A stretch of DNA of 64,000 nt from contig JANPWX010000055.1 in assembly GCA_024734555.1 (NCBI GenBank), positions 2,326,312 through 2,390,311 of the forward strand, given 5' to 3'. This document shows positions 59,596 through 64,000 of this stretch, one piece after another. Positions within the stretch are counted from its first letter, which is position 1. Every line of letters begins with the position of its first letter. Below the pieces are notes generated by a model. The model did not search any database and was not told where the DNA came from. It saw nothing but the letters and a program-made list of their open reading frames with translations. Position numbers and translations under genes: made by a program. This DNA is from Trochalopteron elliotii. Taxonomy: Eukaryota; Chordata; Aves; Passeriformes; Leiothrichidae.

Positions 59596-62500
59596 AGAAA
59601 AAAGTTATTTCATTCTGAAATGGCCAAGACCAGGATATTGCAGTTCCTGAACCTTTTCTTGAAGATTTTTTTCTGTTTTGTTTAACCAAATGAAAATCTC
59701 TTCAAGATGTCATTTGGCAAAGTGTTTTGACCCAGGTGAGACCACAGATCTTGACAGCATATTAGTTTTCATGAAGTATCTCTGACTTGCCTCTAATTTA
59801 TTTTGAGGCATGGAGGCTGTGAAGATGATAACTTGCTTCTTTATGACAGCAAAACACACAGCCAGGATCATACTGGGGAGGGTAGCTGACAGGCACTAGA
59901 CAGATGGTTCCTGTGTGGATGTTAGAAGATGAGAATCCTCCCTTCTTAGAACACCTGTCTGGTGACCAGTGCTGCCACAGTATGTCTCTCACACTTCTTA
60001 CAAACCTGAGAGAAAGATGTGTGACCGGAAATATGAGCATCTACTGGATTGTTTTTTTCCTGTCAGGAAAGCCCCCTGTGGCTGTGGAGTGAGTGGATGT
60101 GGCTTAGAGCAGGTCATTAGGCTTTCTCTCTTTCCTCCCTTAGAGCCTGTCATAAGCATGGGGTGGACAAGTCAGTGGATGAAATGCCCAGTTCTATTTA
60201 GCGTGGAGGTTTCCACAGTCTCACTTCCTCCCACCACACCTATGAACAAGACTCCCCCTGGTATAGTTAGGACAGGACTTGAGCAGTTAGGAAAGCCTCC
60301 CCTTTGCTGAATTGTATGGCCTGGAATTGTAGGAGGATGCTGAAAGTCCTCTCCACTCTTTGCCAAAATACTTTGTGTCAGTAGTGGAACAAAGGAAGTC
60401 CAGTTTATTGTGGTTGAGCCTTTGGTACCTCCAATGGTGGAAGCTCTCATTGAGGCTTTTCCTGTGGCTGGGATATTCAAAACCTTTCTTTGTGGTTTTG
60501 CTGCTACATCAGAAAAGTTGAGCTTATGCTCTTTTGTTTCCTGCTGTGTGAAAGCAGGAATTGACTCTCTGTCAACAAGCAAGGGGTGAAATGAGCCAAC
60601 AAGCTCCGAGTTTATCAGGGTGAGACAGAGAGGTGCATATGTACATATCAAGATACTGCTATAAACCTGATGAAACTGATATAAATAAGGTTATATAAGC
60701 CTTATTTCCTCAGGATACCAGGCTACACAGTTACTTGATGGATCCTTTCAAATAAAAGCACCAATAGTAGCATCAGTAGTAATGTTAAATTTCATACAAA
60801 CGCTATATTTGAGGCATGCAACAAAGCAAAAAGGTAGTAATATTTTGAAAAATATATAATAATTTTAGGCACACAAAATATGCATAAACATATTTTTCAT
60901 CCTTTTCTTCAATCAATGTTTTAATTGGGAAGGCATTGGTATTGTAATAGCGTCTCTCTGTTGTTGATGCTTTAAGGAACTAATAACATGTGTTTTACCA
61001 AGCATATAGAAGAGCCAAATTATAGGATAATCTGTATTGTTTATTTTATTGTTTCAAATAAAGAACTGAAAGGTGATGAAACTGGGCAATTAAGAAACAA
61101 AACAACGGAAAAAATTCTGCTGATGCAGCAGAACACTGCATTAGCGGTGGGTCAAGAGTCAGGATATGTGAGCCAAGGAACTTTGTATGATCCTTGCATG
61201 TAAAAATACTTGCAAGTATCTAAAAATTTTCACCTCTTGATATGATCCATTCTGTGTTGTTTAACCTTGTAGAAAATGCAGTGGGTTTTGATCTTCAGAA
61301 GGGGTTCTGCTAGTAGTTAAGGACAAAAGTCTGTAACTACCTGGTCAGAGCAGGAGAGTTCTAGCTGTGCCTGCTAAACCCTTTGGGTTACCTGCATTCC
61401 TGCTGTGTTTCCACACACATGGCTGAAGGGTGAGGGAAGAGCAGGCCTGGCTGGCAGCAGAGCATGCTTAGGATGTTCGGCAGCCATCAAAGCCTTTAAT
61501 GGGAGTAGAGGATTAATTAATTCTGATCCATATAGATACATTGGCCTCTTGTGCAACCAGATTCCTAATTAGGCAATCAGATTTTTTCCTTTCACAGTGA
61601 CCATTGCTCCAGCTGTGCTCTAACTCTTTCCTCTCTTTATTTGCAAATCTCTCTCTATTTTACAGCAAAAAAATTTACATACTTTGGCAGGAAAGCTTCC
61701 TTCTTTTCTTTCGATTTTTCCTGCTTGCATCTACATATTTGCATATCTGCTTCTGATATTCTATAATCCCTCAACCTTAATTTTCAAACCCTTGTTATGA
61801 AACATGATCATGGCTCCTTCCTCAGCTCCTTTCTTCCTCTAACCCGGGGTTCCTTCACTTCTTTTCCCCCCTCCAGCCCTTAGCCCCTGCTGACTCAGTT
61901 AAATATACATGTGCTCTTTTCCCCTTTGTTTCTTCTTTTCCCTTCACCCCTCTGCGGGTGCTTTTCTTATGTTGGCTTTGATCTGTTTGCTGGCAACACT
62001 AACATTTTTAAATCTTTTCTAATTTGTTATTTTTGTATGTTGTTGTGAAATTAAATATCTTGGAAAGGAAACATGGGTTGCCCCACTCACTGCAGGAACC
62101 AACTCATTGTTACTGCAGGAACAAACCCTTGGGAGGGAAGGCTGTATGTGAAACTGAAATCTGTGCTGGGGAAGTGCTGAGGAATGGCCCAGTCCACTGG
62201 ACTGTGTGCTGTCAGCGTGGTCTAAATAATGAAGGTACATCCCAGATTCAGCTCCATGGTTAGCCTTAGTTTTGCTAAGCCATGCTACTGCAGCAAAGGG
62301 AAAAATGGAGGGCCAGTACTTTGGTGTTCCTTTGTTCTGACCAAAACCATGAAGAGTGTGATCCTTAGTGATGGGACCACAAATGACACAAATCCCTAGA
62401 ATTCACTGGGGTTCTTCTCTTTATCAGCAGGGACACTGAGAGGTCACCCGTGTTTTTTAAGTCTTCCCTGTCTTGGGGTATTATCAGAATCCTAATCCCC

Positions 62501-62981
62501 TGGTTAGGGTATCTTATAACTCTTGTGTTGCTGCTGGTATGTTGCTTTTTTCTGTATTTACATCTGTCCAGACTTTTTTTTTTTAATCTGTTGTGTTACT
62601 TTTGTGAAGATGGCATGAATTGTTATTAATTATGACTACTGTTTTATGGTAACCACTGCATTGATTTATGGCAAAAAAAAAAAATGGCCACTGTAATGCC
62701 TGTGAGTTCCTGCCAAGATGTAATTTCCTTGACTACCCCTAGTTGTAAGGTTTTTTCCTGGCAGTGGCAGAAGCACATGAGTTTCTGCCAAGTATCTACA
62801 GACAGTCTTGGCATCAGTCCTCACAGAGATGGCTCCATATGGTCACTCTGGCCTGCAGAATCTGCTGCTATATGGCCTGTTCAGCTCTATTTTTTTTTTG
62901 TCAGATGCTTTTCAGTCCTCTCTTCTAAGAAATAAAGAATAAAAGCTTCAGATTACTCCATATCCCATTCCCCAGTCTGAG

Positions 62982-63058
62982 ACTGAACTTTGGTATCAAA
63001 GTTCAGTTTGATATCAACTGAACTTTGGTTTTTCACCAAAGATTTTTTTTTACCAAAG
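62982..63058. repeat. Cluster of alternating inverted repeats before exon 18
   Basis: The unit ACTGAACTTTGGT occurs at 62982-62994 and 63017-63029, and its reverse complement lies between them. This gives an 11-base perfect stem with a GTAT loop (62982-63007) and a competing 12-base stem (62997-63008 with 63016-63027). A third stem pairs CTTTGGT (63023-63029) with ACCAAAG (63035-63041), and ACCAAAG recurs at 63052-63058. The cluster ends 30 bases before the 26-base exon 18, where it could affect acceptor use. Confidence 0.8.
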
Positions 63059-63087
63059 ATTGACTGGATTTTCTTGTTTTATTCCAG

Positions 63088-63113
63088 GTCACCAGTTTCT
63101 TCAGAAGATCAAG
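63088..63113 (+). CDS. DGKI: DGKI window exon 18: 26-base exon SPVSSEDQ
   Basis: The acceptor is TTTTATTCCAG and the donor GTAAGA at 63114. The exon is only 26 bases: one base completes the split glutamine, eight codons read SPVSSEDQ (residues 513-520), and one base enters the next codon. QSPVSSED directly precedes the ankyrin repeats of mammalian DGK iota. Exons this short often depend on intronic enhancers. A cluster of inverted repeats lies 30-105 bases upstream. Confidence 0.9.
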
Positions 63114-64000
63114 GTAAGATCTGTTTTATAGATATTAACAGCATATTAAAAATGAGACCAAAGACTAGAGAGTAAGCTCTGTTTTAACACAGTTGTGGTG
63201 GAAAAAAATGCTTTTTATAAAAATGAAACTGTGATGTTGATGAAACTTTGTTCACCCCTAGACATTAAGTGCTTGATCATTTAGTTAGTTTAATTGGGAC
63301 TAACAAAAGTTGTTCAGTTATTTATAAAATGAATCTTGTTTAATCAAATGGAACTATTGCAAAAGTTTACAGTTTATTCATCCAACTGTGTGGAGCTTTA
63401 CCTGTGGAAAATGTGTGGCTTAAAGGACAAAACATGTTTTTTGTAAAGATAAGCATATCTTTTATGACTGTCATAAGACAGCATCTTTGTCACTGAGAGG
63501 AGAGTGCACTGTATTTTAAAGGCTTGAACACTCATTATCTTGGGCTGCCAGTAAGGTCAGTTTAGTAGGACAGTATGGAATTTAATGCAGCTAGGCTCTT
63601 CTACATGGAAAAATCTCATGACTTGTGAAGCAGGACTTGCAGGTTATGGCAATATTCTTGCTGTGAGGGAGACTCGAAGGATCTGATCTTTCCCTGTGGA
63701 CTAAAGAGGGAGTTTGTGGTGACCAGCCACTTAAGAGCGTGGCAAACTTTAGTTCATCTACAGTACATCAGTACGTGGCTACATTGGTACTGAAATCCAG
63801 GGGCATACTGTGACGGGGTGATAATTGCTCTGTCAGAATTGCATAAGGAGTGAGGAGCAAAAAAAGGGAGACTGACTGAGAGGAGAAAGTTCATCATGTG
63901 GCTCTGAACTGGGAATACTACTTTGGTCCAAAAGTGAAATATCTATTTTCTTCTGGCACCCAATTTGTATGCAGTCACACAATCAGAACATTTTCTGGCC
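63114..64000 (+). other. DGKI intron after exon 18, 5' part
   Basis: Intronic sequence running off the window. No repeat, RNA gene or coding block recognised. The next expected exon, at the start of the ankyrin repeats, is outside. Confidence 0.8.

Larger units (their letters stand above)
45969..63087 (+). other. DGKI intron after exon 17, the largest in the window
   Basis: About 17.1 kb. It contains an AATAAA at 46186, a TA/CA microsatellite (49380-49437), a poly-T run (53420-53437), the candidate alternative exon at 56524-56629, an old minus-strand CR1 fragment (57120-57800), a TG/TA microsatellite (59573-59595) and the inverted-repeat cluster at 62982-63058. Several isolated frames of 80-159 codons (47643-48079, 53613-53852, 55065-55328, 60172-60651 minus) have no recognised family. 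The remaining stretches show nothing identifiable. Confidence 0.7.
1..64000 (+). other. DGKI: Central part of the DGKI gene (diacylglycerol kinase iota), incomplete at both ends
   Basis: All recognised coding exons in the window belong to one plus-strand gene. DGK enzymes phosphorylate diacylglycerol with ATP to make phosphatidic acid, which ends DAG signalling to PKC and RasGRP-type targets. The type IV enzymes zeta and iota have C1 domains, a MARCKS-like basic segment, catalytic plus accessory kinase domains, ankyrin repeats and a C-terminal PDZ ligand. This window holds only the kinase core and the following linker. Iota is preferred over zeta because of iota-like stretches such as REASIPLGIIVVRGDCDLE, LQSVTSTTQRVHYQ, MPDLVVEQA and QSPVSSED, which differ from zeta as I know it. 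Eighteen exons join into 520 complete codons without a stop, and every junction keeps phase. Adjacent exons upstream (start of the catalytic domain, C1 domains) and downstream (ankyrin repeats) are outside the window. Confidence 0.95.

Noticed and set aside
1..64000. CRISPR arrays, tRNAs, rRNAs or a second gene
   Set aside because: No regularly spaced repeats, cloverleaf with A and B boxes, or rRNA motifs were recognised on either strand, and no gene other than DGKI could be supported.

Overview
The window is vertebrate nuclear DNA, almost certainly from a bird. Several CR1 retrotransposon tails end in the avian-type ATTCTRTG octamer repeat, and one LTR resembles avian ERVL elements. The sequence is AT-rich and CpG-poor, and its coding blocks are short and spread over long introns. 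There are no bacterial-type operons. The whole window lies inside one plus-strand gene, diacylglycerol kinase iota (DGKI), which is open at both ends.

Eighteen constitutive-looking exons can be read from position 1 to 63113. All have AG acceptors and GT donors (the first acceptor lies outside the window), and joining them gives one uninterrupted frame of 520 complete codons plus one base. They encode the type IV DGK lipid-kinase catalytic domain from just before its GGDGT glycine loop (exons 1-4), the accessory kinase domain (about exons 5-12), and the conserved linker leading to the ankyrin repeats (exons 13-18). The C1 domains, the MARCKS-like segment and the extreme 5' end lie upstream of the window. 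The ankyrin repeats and PDZ ligand lie downstream.

Two further blocks look like optional exons. The one at 19137-19199 is 63 bases, in frame, and sits behind a very long AG-free pyrimidine tract. It would insert 21 residues carrying an RRVS (PKA-type) motif. The one at 56524/56527-56629 has a tandem acceptor and would shift the frame ahead of the ankyrin repeats.

The rest is intron. Recognisable contents are CR1 LINE fragments at about 7775-8150, 9590-9905 (very old), 19515-19748, 21170-21792, 31188-31420 (minus), 42462-43400 (minus) and 57120-57800 (minus, old). There is also an ERVL-like solo LTR at about 22035-22560, a hAT-Charlie-like non-autonomous DNA transposon at 12230-12540 with an 8-bp target duplication, several microsatellites, and strong hairpins at 22665-22703 and 62982-63058. 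Three intronic blocks carry motif clusters suggestive of enhancers: an RFX X-box near 27380, a PBX-MEIS composite site near 33924, and a Grainyhead-type palindrome near 23318. No other protein-coding gene, tRNA, rRNA or CRISPR array was recognised. All family assignments rest on sequence recognition without database searches.
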